From Suillus spraguei (lineage: Eukaryota; Basidiomycota; Agaricomycetes; Boletales; Suillaceae): DNA of 64,000 bases. Positions 11,095-22,598 of the stretch are shown piece after piece. The stretch is from assembly GCA_016800925.1 (NCBI GenBank), contig JABCPU010000103.1:1-64000 (forward strand), in the 5' to 3' direction. Numbering within the stretch: position 1 is the first letter of the stretch; each line of letters begins with the position of its first letter. Position numbers and translations under genes: made by a program. Under the pieces are notes generated by a model. The model searched no databases, was not told where the DNA came from, and saw nothing but the letters and a program-made list of their open reading frames with translations.

Positions 11095-12538
11095 TCAGTC
11101 AATCTCGAGGCACTTTAAACTACTGCGCTCCTTCAGTGTGGCAATAAGATCGTCCTTAAGTGGATTTGGGAAGATGTAGATCGACTCAAGCGACGGGCAG
11201 GATATACGAACACCTGCCAAAGGCATTTGGATGGGTAACAGAGCCGGAAGTACATTTGGTGTGCAATGTAGCAGCAGATGAAGGAGCGTGGGAATGGCGT
11301 CCATGAAGAGAGTGAACGTGTCTACCGATGCATTGACACTGTAGAGCGACAATTCTTCCAGTTTTGGAAACAAGAGATGAGTTGCACAGTATTTCAGAAG
11401 GCTGTTAGCTTTGTCATCTTCACCATCGTCCTCGGCAGGCAAATACAAGGCACGACATGAACTTCGATTCTCTAAGGTAAGCTTGATCAGGTTGGGGGCA
11501 CGAAACCCACTGAACAGCCTGATATCATCTCCGACACAGAAATACCCATAGTGAAGCTCCTGAAGCAGCGGAAGTGATACTTGACGTGGAAACCCACCCA
11601 GTGGGCCGGAGAATCTAAGTATAAGATTTTGCAGGCGAGGACAAGCTTCAAGGATGCCTGAAAACTCATCAAACGTTGGTCTCACTTCTCCGCTGTGATA
11701 GGAGAGCTCCAGCGACTGGATAGAGTGATTGGGAATTGCACCAAGAGTATAATGAAGAAAGTTTTTCCAGTTCAGGTGAACACCATATAGAGTTATGTTT
11801 CACAGTTTGGGGAGGGGGGGAGACTGCGCTGGAACATCTTGGCTGGTAGCTCCAATCAAAGCGCCAAACATGGTCCCCTCCACCGTCTTCATAATACCTG
11901 GACAGAAAAGCCAGAAGCGAGAGAGGTAGTCATTGGTTCTCTGGAGCTTTATGGACTCAAGGCGCAGAGCGGCTTGGGCCTTCTGTCCTGCGTTCATTGA
12001 GAAGTTGAAGGGCGCTATGGATCGGCATCCAAGTGTCGCTGATAATTTCCAGTGAATGCCATTGATAGATCTCGCGAAACAGAAGGCCAAAAATAGCGGG
12101 CATACAATCAGCGTATCGTGACATTGTTTTAGTGAAATCCCTTTTTCTTCTCCTGAGGGCAGACGTTTAGACAACTGTACTGAGCTAAAATCGATATGCG
12201 TCTTACATCATTTCTTCAGTACCTGACGTTCATCCCTGTTGAGCCCTGATAATAATATCCACCGAGGACCGTCCTGATCGCGTGATCATTGCGGTCAACA
12301 ATGTCAAGCCCTCGCCGGTTTGGCTGCGGATGACCTTCTGAAGATCAATAACAAAGCTTGACCACAAGCTGTGGTTGCAAAGCGCGACTGTTCTCCAGCG
12401 CAGGTTCACCAATGCAAGTACATGCGGCATCATGACACTAAGGGATTCACTAGAATGTGCGGCTAGCATGAATATTTCAGAAAGGATTTCTGTGGGAAGT
12501 TTTATAATATAACACAGTTGGGGAACCTGGCAGTTCAT
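11095..12538 (-). pseudogene. F-box / LRR-like protein, frameshifted
   Basis: The minus-strand start at 12538 leads into an F-box (LPTEILSEIFMLA, residues about 14-26, then W..VAL..HSLWSSF). It is followed by a region typical of Agaricomycete F-box proteins. The C-terminal part (11685-11095) has leucine-rich motifs such as CPRLQNLILRFSG and FPKLEELSLYSV. The frame is broken at least three times: a TGA before a plausible donor near 12228, a shift near 11975, and a TGA near 11808 inside what should read as LRR. F-box proteins normally recruit targets to SCF ubiquitin ligases. This copy can make at most a short F-box peptide. Confidence 0.68.
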
Positions 12539-12982
12539 GGTGGATTAGAATCTGAACAGGGGGAAATTTGCAGCAACTCTATTGTTCATGTCAATTGTAT
12601 TTAAGTGGCAAGCCTGAGTATGTATGGGTTAGCCGTTTGGGTCCGCATGGAAAATACAGAACACGCTTAGCCACAATCATAACATGACTCGGAGCGCCTT
12701 GAGCAAAACGGCTAGAAATGCATAAATGGGTCAGTGGATTCAAGCGAGATCGTAGTAACATGCAACACGTTGATAGGCTTCTCGGCAGGACGACCACCAC
12801 GGTGTAGATCTAGATAAGCTCTTGAAGTGGATCCGATTTATGGTCTTCTAAGCACACTAGCACAAGAAAAAGTTGAGAAGGGTGTACTGCACTGCATCTG
12901 AACCAACCTGCCGCCAGTCCACTAGTTCAACGACCAAAAGCCCTTGAGGTCGTCTAATAATTTGTGAACACTTACCCAATGA
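12539..12982. other. no gene recognised
   Basis: No supported frame or domain. The sequence separates the F-box pseudogene from the TGAGTCA-rich repeat block. Confidence 0.4.
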
Positions 12983-13079
12983 TTTCGTGAGTCACTTTTT
13001 AGCCTTGGCGTGGAAACGTGATGCATTGATGGTCGCACGATGGCACTAACGTACCAAAACTTGACAGTCACTCACGAAA
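12983..13079. mobile_element. 97-bp MITE-like unit with TTTCGTGAGT ends
   Basis: TTTCGTGAGTCAC (12983-12995) and GTCACTCACGAAA (13067-13079) form terminal inverted repeats matching at 12 of 13 positions. No clear target duplication flanks them. Related motifs follow over the next 800 bp. Confidence 0.4.
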
Positions 13080-13110
13080 CAAGCGTAACCGTTGGTTTTG
13101 TTCAATGCGT

Positions 13111-13496
13111 TTTCATGAGTCACTCTTAATAAATTTCGCACGGATCTTTGCGTTACTTTAATAATCATTCTTCCACTGACTTGCCTGAGAATGGCTTGGC
13201 TCAGTGGCGGTACGGCGATTGAGCAACAAAGCTTACTAAGGTGGAAGGATGCCATATCATTGGCTGGAGATAAACCGCTAGATTGTACTACTCAGATCGA
13301 TCGAGTTCGTCATCTTCACCGTGTTCCAGAATCTGCATGTCGACTAACCCCTAAAACTCGAATTCATCGTCAATTGTCCTCATCCCAGATACCTCCGTCA
13401 ATTTTACCCAGCTCTAGTACTGTAGGTCCATTCGTGTTTCGGATAATCATTTCCGTGAGTCACACTTGTAAAAAAATTTGCACAGATCTTTGTAAC
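13111..13496 (+). repeat. pair of imperfect approximately 46-bp direct repeats
   Basis: 13111-13156 and 13450-13496 share TGAGTCAC, then a T/A-rich stretch, then GCACRGATCTTTGYR. They lie about 339 bp apart. The same TGAGTCA core recurs at 12989 and 13800. Confidence 0.6.
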
Positions 13497-15225
13497 ATAT
13501 CAGTGTCATTCGCCTAAGCCTTGCGGATTCAGTCGACATACCTTGTACCCCTCCCACGGCGCGTCGTTTCGATTAATCTGTCTGACACAATACACTGTGC
13601 TGCACACACAGCTGTGAGTCGTCCTTTACTGAGTGGAGTTATTTGATTTATCACAGTCATGCAATGACAAAAAAAAGAAAGCGCATTGGACTTGGCATTG
13701 TAATACAAAATGAATTATAGAATATTGTAACCAATTTTTCGGCATGACAAATGATGACAATGAAATTCCGTACCTGCGTACTGAAGTTTTTGCACCTTCG
13801 TGAGTCATTTCGCACCTTTTCGTCAAGAATGGTCCGTAAGGTCCGTAACCGATAGGAATTCGCATTTTCCCGCAGGCTAGTGTTTACCGAACGGCGAAGG
13901 CTCATGATTGATAGCATATCCGATCCGGCACTCGCTGGGCTTGCGGCGAGGGAAATTGTCATAAGGCAAGCCAAGTTTCAGAATTTTTGTCCTAGTGCAT
14001 GCCGAATAGCAGCCTCGTGTTATGTAAATGAAGAGACTACATATGCAAAACCACTGATCTATGCTTGCGATGTTCGGTGTCTCTATGGTATCAGAGTGTA
14101 AATGGACTGTATTTGGTGTGAGCGGTGAAATACAGGAAATTCGTAGTGTGAACTAATATGCGGGGTTCATAAACAGGGAAGGATGTTTGGGTAAAAGACC
14201 TTGGGGCTTTTTCGGCCTGGTGCATGCGTCCGAACCTAAGGGTTTCAAGGTAAGCTGTGATGGGCGGGATGGGCACCGATCAGGCAGCCCTGCGTGGAGC
14301 TTGAAACCTTGGGGAGTGGAAGTGCAGTACATCGGACAGAAGAAGTTAACGGACTAACGATGTTTAACTTGTTTCTGTCCTGGCACTGAGAGAGGGAGAG
14401 GCGGGTGGGGTCAAAGACAGACACGGAGATAGAGAGGACAATGAGGGATGACTACTGATGTAATGACTGTAAAACCGGACTCCTGACATGGGTCGGGAAC
14501 AGGTTGAAGGTGCGTTGCGCCACCTTACTTACTCACGCGTGTTACGGACACTTACGAACGCTTACGACTTCAGTAGTGCACTCATGGATTGGTGGAGATG
14601 CCCTTTACTGTTATTATTTTATTTCGCCATTCTAAACTCACGAGAAATGGAGAACTGAAAGTTTCAATTGATAATAATCTTTCGTATATCGCTGAAGATA
14701 ACATGAGCTTAATTAGAACTGTAGTTGCAAGGAGCTGAGACAACTTCAGCGCAATAACGACTAAAAAGGTGCCCATATATCATGATATATGGTTCCCAGA
14801 AAGTGCCTCAAAGGCTCGTTTCTGGATTTTGGATTTGCAGATGTGCTAGTACCAATGCTCTAAAGATTCCAGAACATATACATTGAGCTCCACAAGTGGG
14901 AGCATGAGCACTGGTTGAGACCATGGTGAAAGGGAGAGTGTGAGGGAAAATTATGACTCACTAACTCAAACTTAGCAGAAAATATAGACATGAGAGGCTC
15001 CTGAGGCGAGTGAGGATTGCTGGAGGTTGCAATAATAAAAGGAGGGTAGTTTCAGGCAGCACCACATGAGCCATGCCAGGAGGTGCTGGATGTAATGAAT
15101 GAGGCATGTTATTAATAGAATGGTGGGAGGGTGCACCTCAGAGGTAAGTTTCCCACAACATAGAAACTCTACCTCAAAGGTCTATATTGATACCAAGAAG
15201 TAATTCCTGAGGTGAAACAAGCATA
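13497..15225. other. no gene recognised
   Basis: Only short frames without domains are present. A further CGTGAGTCA motif lies at 13798-13806. The rest of the stretch is unremarkable. Confidence 0.4.
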
Positions 15226-15430
15226 GGCAAGCACAGACAAATGCATGCAAGTCCACAAAGGTCCAAACAAGTGCAGGGAAGTACAAACAAATGCAAGCAC
15301 AAATGAATGCAGGCAAGTCCAGGCAAGTCCAAACGAGTGCAGGCAAGCACAGACAAATGCAGGCAAATCCAAATGAGCACAAAGAAGCATAAATGAATGC
15401 AGGTGAGTTTAGACAAGTCCAAAGTGGCTC
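15226..15430. repeat. 10-bp degenerate minisatellite
   Basis: About 20 successive decamers follow the pattern CAGGCAAGTC / CAAACGAGTG / CAGACAAATG. Because 10 is not a multiple of 3, all minus-strand frames show Cys/Leu/His-rich repeat peptides. These are not genes. Confidence 0.85.
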
Positions 15431-15839
15431 ATATATTTGCAAGCATATTTGGATTTCTGCAATCAATGTTAGATCTAGACATTTTGATGTGACAATAAAT
15501 ACTTGCATATTTTTAAAAAAGTGTGAAGCCTACAAAAAAGAGGTTTGAAAGCTCAAACCTTGAACCTCTGGAAAGGTTAAACCTTGGACCAGACCATGTG
15601 TCCAGTTTGGAAATGTTCAGGTTCAAACCAAGGTTCAGCACTAATCATGAGCTTTCTCGAAGGGTGATTGATCCCTCCATTGTGACTACAGGGCTTGCAA
15701 GACCATGGTCAGGTCTATGAAGAGCAAACCACGCACGGTCAGTGCGCCTTTTAAGGCCTGAGAAGCTAGGAGCACATATTACAGTGAACTATCTCCATAT
15801 TATACGAGTGAATGGACATGCATAATATCCCGTATGATA

Positions 15840-16245
15840 CGGGCCAGCGGACCATGGGCCCATGGTAGAAATATCAATATCCTCATTGATGACAGATGGG
15901 CCGGGAGGAATATTATTCCTGATGATGGTGGGTGGGCCCATGCAAGGAATATGTAGAGTAGATGAGTGGGCTGATGTACATGAATATTTGGTAGACGGAT
16001 GGGCCAAGGTAGTTGGATATTATGTAGATGGGTGTACCAAGGTAGATGTGTATCAGATAGACAGGTATGTGAAGGGTACTTGTTATCACATACACGGGTG
16101 GGCCCAGATGCATATTAGATGGGTGGGCCGAGGGTGTTGTACAGTATATTATATTAGATTGGTGGGCCAAGGGTGGTATAAAATATAGATGGGTGGGCCC
16201 ATGTGTATGATAATTGTAGACATGGTGGAGCTGAGGTAGTTGCAT
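15840..16245. repeat. approximately 30-36-bp degenerate minisatellite with GGGTGGGCC core
   Basis: About ten to twelve units each carry (A)GATGGGTGGGCC followed by an A/T-rich stretch such as GTATAT. Spacing varies from 29 to 36 bp. No coding potential is supported. Confidence 0.75.
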
Positions 16246-16719
16246 ATCATCCGACTGGACCTTCAGACCTCTGCAGCTAGCTTGCTAACCCTATGCATAT
16301 CCTAGCCCACCCTGAGCACAGTCTCACCCACCACTATGTCCGGACTTTCCCTCCTCTGATATCTGAGACTTCTGATCCTCATCCATGTCCTAAATACTTC
16401 CCCTTGGATCCACCGAGCTTCACTTCTCTGGTCCTCCACTCCTCCCCCTCCAGACCTCCTATCTCCGGACCTCTGGTCCTGTCCTACCCCACCCTTGACA
16501 TCCTGTGGATCATCTTTCCCCCTGGAGCTTCCCTCCTATCTTGCCCTGGACTTCGTCTGGCAGTCCATCCTCCATTCCATTCTACTTGGGACTCGACCCA
16601 GTAGTCTTACCTGTATTTCCTGTCCTCCAGAAATAGTTCCTGCATGGTTCCCACGATCCTCCAGTAGTCCGTTGGCGCTCTATTGAGCAGTCAAGCCCTA
16701 GAGTTTCTCCGGAGTTCCC

Positions 16720-16781
16720 CTCTGGACTTCACTGGAACTCCCCCTCGGACTTCACTGGAACTCCCCCTCGGACTTCATGCA
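16720..16781. repeat. 22-bp tandem repeat
   Basis: The unit CTCGGACTTCACTGGAACTCCC repeats about 2.7 times. It directly precedes a copia-fragment-like sequence. Confidence 0.8.
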
Positions 16782-16784
16782 AAA

Positions 16785-16910
16785 TTAGGGGCACATACTT
16801 GTATAAGGGGCACAGCGCACGAGCTGAGGCCAAACCCCCATGATTTAGTTATGACACTCCAGTACGACCCCATGCAAAGCTGGAACGTCTGAGTAGCCTC
16901 CAGTTTTGCA
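16785..16910 (-). pseudogene. copia-gag-like fragment, second diverged copy
   Basis: The minus strand reads GLASARALCP at 16808-16840, matching ALASVRTLCP of the 6-kb copia gag fragment. Nucleotides GGGGCACAG(T/C)G(T/C)ACGA(A/G)CTGAGGCCAAA are shared. Nothing more of the element is recognisable, and the satellite begins just beyond. Confidence 0.4.
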
Positions 16911-16959
16911 TGGCCATAACAGATTCGAGACGAAAAAGATATCCATTAAAAATGTGTGA

Positions 16960-18210
16960 ATCAAATCTTTTGATTGCCTGACATTTGTCTGAGTCCTGAG
17001 TGCTGAATCCAAAGTGCTGAACCCAGAAATTGTGGACTACTGGGGTTTGGCACTCAGGATTTGGCAATTGGGACTCAGAAAAATGTGAGGCAATAAAAAG
17101 CTGAAACTCAAAACTCAAAACTTGAAACTTGCAAAAATGTATATCATGTAAAATGCCTATTTCCTTACACAGTTCACCGAGTGTCAAGTAACAAGACCCA
17201 GGACCCAAATCCCAAATCCTTGGCAATGTAACAAGTGCCGAGTGCCGGAACCCGAACCCTGAACCTCAAAACTTAAAACTTGGAACTTGGAACTCACAAA
17301 AATGTGTATCATGTAAAATGTCTATTTCCTTACACAGTTCACCGAGTGTCAAGTACCATGACCCGGGACCCGAATCCCAAATTCCTGGCAATGTAACAAG
17401 TGCCAAGTGCCAAGTGCCAAGTGCCAGCACCCAAACCCCAAAACTTCAAACCTCAAACTTCAAACTTCAAAATTGAAACTTGCAAAGATCTGTATCATTG
17501 AAATTTTCTATTTCCTTGCACAGTTTACTGAGTGTCAAGTACCAAGACCCGGGACCCGAACCCCAAATTCCTGGCAATGTAACAAGTGCTGAGTGCTGGA
17601 ACCTGAATCCCAAACCTCGAATCTTGAAACTTGAAACTTGAAACTTGAAACTTGAAACTTGAAACTCGCAAAAATGTGTATCATGTAAAATTTTGATATT
17701 CTTGCACAGGTCACCAAGTGTCAAGTACCAAGACCTGGGACCCGAATCCCGAATTCCTGGCAATGTAACAAGTGCCAAGTGCCAGAACCCGACCCCCGAA
17801 CTCCGAAACTTCAAACTTCAAACTTGAACCTTCCAAAAATCTATATCATGTAAATTTTCTATTTCCTTGCACAGTTCACCAAGTGTCAAGTACTAAGACC
17901 CGGGACCCAAAACCCCTGAATTTCTGGCAATGTAACAAGTGCCGAGTGCTGGCAACCAAGCCCTGAAACTTTAAACTTCAAACCTCAAAATTGAAACTTG
18001 CAAAAATATGTATCATTTAAATTTTCTATTTCCTTGCACAGTTCACCGAGTGGCAAGTACTAAGACCTGGGACCCGAATCCTGAATTCCTGGTAGTGTAA
18101 CAAGTGCTGAGTGCCGGAACCTGACCCCCAAACCCTGAAACTTCAAACTTCAAACTTCAAAATTGAAACTTGAAACTTGAAGCTGTATGCCAGGGTTTTG
18201 GGTCTTGGGT
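16960..18210. repeat. satellite-like array, six to seven units of about 165-186 bp
   Basis: Each unit contains (G/A)TATCATGTAAAAT, TTCCTTRCACAGTTCACC, a GTGTCAAGTACCAAGACC block, CTGGCAATGTAACAAGTGCC and a run of AAACTTGAAACTT. The GTATC landmark falls at 17141, 17306, 17492, 17678, 17843 and 18010, so spacings are 165, 186, 186, 165 and 167 bp. Length differences come mostly from 7-bp (CTTGAAA) and 7-bp (AAGTGCC) expansions. The block is noncoding; frames found within it are repeat artefacts. Confidence 0.85.
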
Positions 18211-18290
18211 CTCGGTACTTGACACTTTGTGAGTTTCAAGTTTTGGGTTTTGAGTTTTGGCACTCAGCACTCAGCACTCAGCACTCAGTG
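18211..18290. repeat. inverted satellite remnant and (CACTCAG)n microsatellite
   Basis: At the right end of the array the text turns over. GGTACTTGACACTTTGTGAG and TTTCAAGTTTTGGG are the reverse complements of satellite blocks. They are followed by about four to five copies of CACTCAG (18260-18290). Confidence 0.7.
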
Positions 18291-18880
18291 ATTCAATAAT
18301 TTGCTGCTGGCAGAGGTAACATTCATTGAAAAAAATTGTATATACATCTATCACTATGCAATTATGTCCACCTCCTCACAAGACCCTTTAACCTTCACCT
18401 CAACATCCAGTTCAAGCTCGACCATCTTATCATGGATGCCCTCCTGTTGCTCCTCAATCATTTTTAAAGTTTTTGAATGTCTTATCATTGCATAAATGGC
18501 CAGCCCTGCTCAGACATCAACAGTAGTACACTCCCACATGTGTCATATGCAAAGGATCAGTTGTATATAGGCCACAAATCTGATATGTCATGTACAGGGG
18601 ATATTTCTACTGATAAGAAGCCTACATAATAATCAAGCTTGTGATAAGTGATCTGATGCATGATTTACCTCTCATATATGTCTTTAATGATATATTTGAA
18701 GCTTTAGAAAGATCTATGAAGGACTGACTGAATGATAAGTACAATGACATATGTGTGAAAAGTGACAATTGACATCTTTTTACACAAAGTCACATTTATA
18801 TATGGTACAGGTTAAATATTTCATTCAAAATATGTAAGATACATGTTAGACTACTAAAGGAACCTATACTGCATATTGCC
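18291..18880. other. no gene recognised; possible left flank of the Harbinger element
   Basis: The sequence is A/T-rich with only short frames. Terminal repeats of the adjacent transposon were looked for by eye and not found. Confidence 0.35.
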
Positions 18881-20016
18881 CTGAGGTTGGAGGGTGGTGG
18901 AAGGGATGTGGTGTATATCTTAGTTGACCCAGCATCAAAGTCCTACAACTGCCCAACTGACCATTTTCGATGTTTTGGGACTTTGAACTTTCCCTATTGA
19001 GGATGTTGCTCAGTGGGCAGGTGTGAGTGTTGGTTCAGTGGTTAATTGCACTAATCGTGTGATGATTGCACTGCTTGAACTGCATGATCAATTCATCTCC
19101 TTCCCAGAAGATAATTCTGAGGATGCCCACCTTGCTCGGAAATTTGAGGTAAAGACTTGTCCAGAGTGGAGGGGTGGTTATCTGGCCATTGATGGCTCAA
19201 CCATTGAACTTTTCACCAAACCTGGCTATTATGGGGAGGTTTTTTTTGACCAGAAGTCCAAGTATTCCCTTGGTTGTCAAGTGATGTGTTTTTCTTTTAT
19301 AATTTTACAAAAAATTTAATTTAATTTCAGGCAGTTATCATGCCCCACAATCTATTGATTGTTGATTATTCTCTTGGACATCCTGGGAGTGTCCATGATG
19401 CATTTGCCTTTAGATCCACTCGCCTTTATGAAGAACATGATGATCTTCTTCCTGATGGACATTGGGTTTGGGCAGATAGTGCCTATCCATTGGAGCCATG
19501 GTGTATTGCCCCTTTCAAGAAACCACGCAATGGATGGTTGACAAAAGACCAGAAGACATTCAATTATCACTTATCTAAGGTTTTTTATCTTTATTTTATT
19601 TTTTGATGCCAGATTTTCAATAATTTAAATTTATTTAGATTCATGTACATGTTGAACACACATTTGGAGTTTTGAAGGGGCGTTTCCAATCTCTTCGAGA
19701 GCTCCGGTTCAGAGTTCAGGAGGAGAAAGACCTCAATTTTTGTGTGCAGTGGATCAAGTGCTGCATCATCCTCCACAACATGATAATTCATTTTGAAACC
19801 CATCATCACAAGCAGGATGGAACATATGAAAGTACTCTGAAGTGGGCTCATGAAGAGGGTGAAGTTATCATTCCTCAAGATGTTGAGGGTCCAAATGGCA
19901 ATGATGTAGTGGGTGACAGGTCATATGAAGGAACTCCAGGCCAGATCACTTGTGCAAGACTGATGGATCAACTCTTTGACAGTCCTCATTCAAAGGCACA
20001 GCACAGGGAAGGATAA
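18880..20016 (+). CDS. PIF/Harbinger-type DDE transposase, N-terminus damaged
   Basis: Exons up to 19280, 19331-19579 and 19639-20016 join in phase 0 across introns of 50 nt (GTGATG...CAG) and 59 nt (GTTTTT...TAG). The core shows the first Asp in LAIDGSTIELF, the second in GHPGSVHDAFAF, and the Glu in VEHTFGVLKGRFQSL. This is the DDE_4 pattern of Harbinger transposases. The frame opens at 18987 after a stop, with an in-phase FPIEDVAQWAGVS helix-turn-helix-like start. Further N-terminal sequence (18880-18984) is one frame away, so one indel near 18985 seems to disrupt the beginning. The convergent gene at 20.3-22.1 kb is its likely Myb-like partner. Confidence 0.8.
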
Positions 20017-20099
20017 ACCATGCTCACATTGTACTACCAGTAGTACATTTGTACAAGTAACATGTATGTAACATATGTAAGATCAACAAAACAGACATG

Positions 20100-20328
20100 A
20101 AGAAAAAGATATGCAACAAGTACAAGAACAGCAAGAACAACAAGAGCAACAACAGGAACAACAAGAACAACAAAGAACCCAGACAACAACAAGACAAGAC
20201 AACGATGACAATGGGACAACAACAACAGGACAATGACAACAACGGGATGACAACAACAACAATAACAACAACGGGATGACAACAACGATGATGGGATGAC
20301 AACAACGGCAACAATGGGACAACAAGAC
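20100..20328. repeat. CAA/ACAACGGGATGA simple repeat
   Basis: A run of ACAACA, ACAAGA and ACAACGGGATGAC motifs lies between the convergent transposase and Myb-like genes. Leu/Cys/Val-rich minus-strand frames here are artefacts of this composition. Confidence 0.8.
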
Positions 20329-22147
20329 TCAGGTACCACTGCTACTACCCTGCATCAGCTGCTGGTACTGGATCCGTAAGCATAAGGTCTCTGCCTCCTT
20401 GTCAAGAACTGCAGAATGTGCCTCATGCACCCGAATGTCAACTTCACAAAGGTGAATTTCAGCAGCCACGTTCTCCTGCTCTCACTGATGATTCATAATA
20501 GCTTGTGATGCCTCGTGATCATGTGTTTCATGAAGCCAGGTATATTTTTTGGCATCACGCTTATTTTCACTCTTGACCTTGAGCTTTGCAAGAAACTGCT
20601 GGTGCTTGGAGTCACGGAGGGACATGACGTCAGACTGGATGCTCCAAATTTCCCCTGCCAAATTTTCAAGCTGATCCTGCACATCTGACTTAGCTTTTTT
20701 TTCTTTGTGCTGCCACTCCCTTGAGCTGATAATGATGTCTGTGGGGTTGATGGTGCCGAGGATGTGTTACGAGTTGTAGATGAAGGAGTCAAGATACTGT
20801 GTGAAATCAATGTAGGTTTGTGCTGCCCCTGAGCAAATGCCGCACGGCTGTGGTACACAGCGGTAGGTGCCTTTGTAGGCAGATGGAAGGGCTGTGAGTC
20901 AGGAGGGGGAGAGGGAGAGGGCGATGCAAAAATCCACCATTTCTTCCCCACAACTTTTGGGGGGCTATTCAAAATCCCTGAATCCTCCTGCATTGTGTCG
21001 TTGTCATTGTCGTTGTCCTGCATTGCATCATTATCACATAAGTAGTCTAGTGCATCACCGAGAGGTGAAGTGAAAGGGTCAGGTTGGCCCAACATGTCGT
21101 CATCAGTATGAGATAGGCCAGGAAGGTGGACCTGAGCAGCGGGAATAGGAGGAGAGGGAGGAGAGGGAGGAGAGGGAGTATCGGCACAAAGAGGAGTAGA
21201 GGGGGTATCAGGGAGAGCATGTGGAGGTTGGAGGAGATGCGGGTCAATTGGGATGTTGTCGTGATGGGGGGTAGTAGTAGTAGCAACGTCAGGGGAATCA
21301 TTGTGACCACAGGAGGTAGTAGTAGTAATGTCAGGGGAATTATGACTGCAGTGGGCAGTAGTGGATTGGAATTGAATGGGGGGATCACCATGAGAGGATA
21401 GAGTAGTTTGCGATTGCCTTGAGGACACAGCAGTAGACATACCAACAAGTGAATACATTTGAGCAGCATGATCAACGCCTGGCCTGGATGAGTGCGATGT
21501 CACCGCAAATGACGGGTTTGAGTGCCAGATGGCATCAAGGTCTGCAAACCACTTCCATTCAGCACATATTTCAGCTATAAAATACAATCAGACAAGAGTG
21601 AAAGGATCAGCGACAGACTCACCTGATAGATTTGCATGCCCATTACCAGGCAAGACACCAGCGCCAGTGGCACTTAATCTGGCTTTAAGTTTCTTGTACC
21701 TATTTTTGAGACTATAAGATTTAGTTATATTAGTATACATAAGTACGAATAGGAGACGACATACCCCACGATGTGATTTGCAACTGAATCACAGAACTTC
21801 TTTGGATTCCGATTGTATGCACTGCCGTATTTAGGATGATGTGCAAATATGAGTTGGGCAAGAATAGCGTAGATATCACTCTTGTCCTTGCCAGAGGCCT
21901 TTTCACCATCAGCAGTAGCCATTTTTTTGCCTTCAGAATAGAAAAGAATTCGACTATCAGCGGGGTGAGACATAATGTGATCAACAAGGACATCAGTGAG
22001 AGCGTCTTCCTTCCCCCACTGAACTGTGATCTTAGGTCCAGGATCACTCAGGGGGACAGATTGAGTATTTGAGGTGGATGGATGACAATCCATTCCCCTC
22101 GAGCGTAGTCGTGCAGACCGGCGAGCACATTGGCGAACGACAGGCAT
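20329..22147 (-). pseudogene. Myb/SANT-like (trihelix) partner protein of the Harbinger element, damaged
   Basis: Exons 22147-21765, 21711-21623 and 21574 onward join correctly across introns of 53 and 48 nt (GTATGT and GTGAGT donors). The N-terminal part reads a three-helix DNA-binding-like region (W..EDALTDVLVDHIMSHPADSR...YNRNPKKFCDSVANHI, then LKNRYKKLKA). A Ser/Pro/Thr-rich linker follows, then a C-terminal coiled coil. The coiled coil is reached only by a frame change at an A8 run (20695-20702). The frame then meets a TGA near 20482 but stays open in the same frame to a stop at 20329-20331. PIF/Harbinger elements usually encode a Myb-like partner. The assignment rests on layout and motif resemblance. 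Confidence 0.65.
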
Positions 22148-22598
22148 GTGGTTTCAAACTCAGACATGTGATGCCGAACTGACCTTCAATTGCGGCGTAT
22201 CTTCATGCTTTGTTTGGATATTGTAGCCGAGCTTCCAAGACGCTTTAACCGAGCTTCAAGACATTTTAGCCGACGTTCAAGATTTTACTTTGAGTACCAC
22301 TAATATAAAATACTTGTTATGTGCCAAGCCTGAGAAAACTACTTCCGGGCCGAGTCAAGTAAACTGATCTAATCTATTGTTCTCAAGATCGGGTACAACA
22401 AAACATTATGTATTTCTGTGGGTTGTCCACAGGGACCACATTACGCGAATAAATTTAAAGTACCGCAGTTCCTCGTCGTTTATTTCAACCCCCCACTTGA
22501 TCTTGACTTGACCAAGCAAAATAAACAAAGTACTCCTTCCTCACGGCGCCCACTCATCCAACAACCCGATCCCAGCTCCAGCTCCAGGGAATATCGCC
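22148..22598. other. intergenic, promoter side of two divergent genes
   Basis: The stretch separates the divergent starts of the Myb-like partner and the SAP-like gene. No clear TATA box or terminal inverted repeat was found. Confidence 0.35.

Noticed and set aside
15169..15508. Cys/Leu/His-rich repeat proteins on the minus strand
   Set aside because: The 10-bp minisatellite produces similar peptides in all three frames, so no frame is favoured.
16960..18210. CRISPR-like array
   Set aside because: Units are 165-186 bp and almost wholly repetitive, with no unique spacers and no cas genes; this is eukaryotic satellite DNA.
20024..20339. Leu/Cys/Val-rich membrane-like frames on the minus strand
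   Set aside because: They come from the ACAACA/ACGGGATGA simple repeat and overlap each other in every frame.
20695..20702. Programmed frameshift at the A8 run
   Set aside because: A second defect (in-frame TGA 0.2 kb downstream) and absence of a stimulatory structure make decay or a homopolymer indel more likely.
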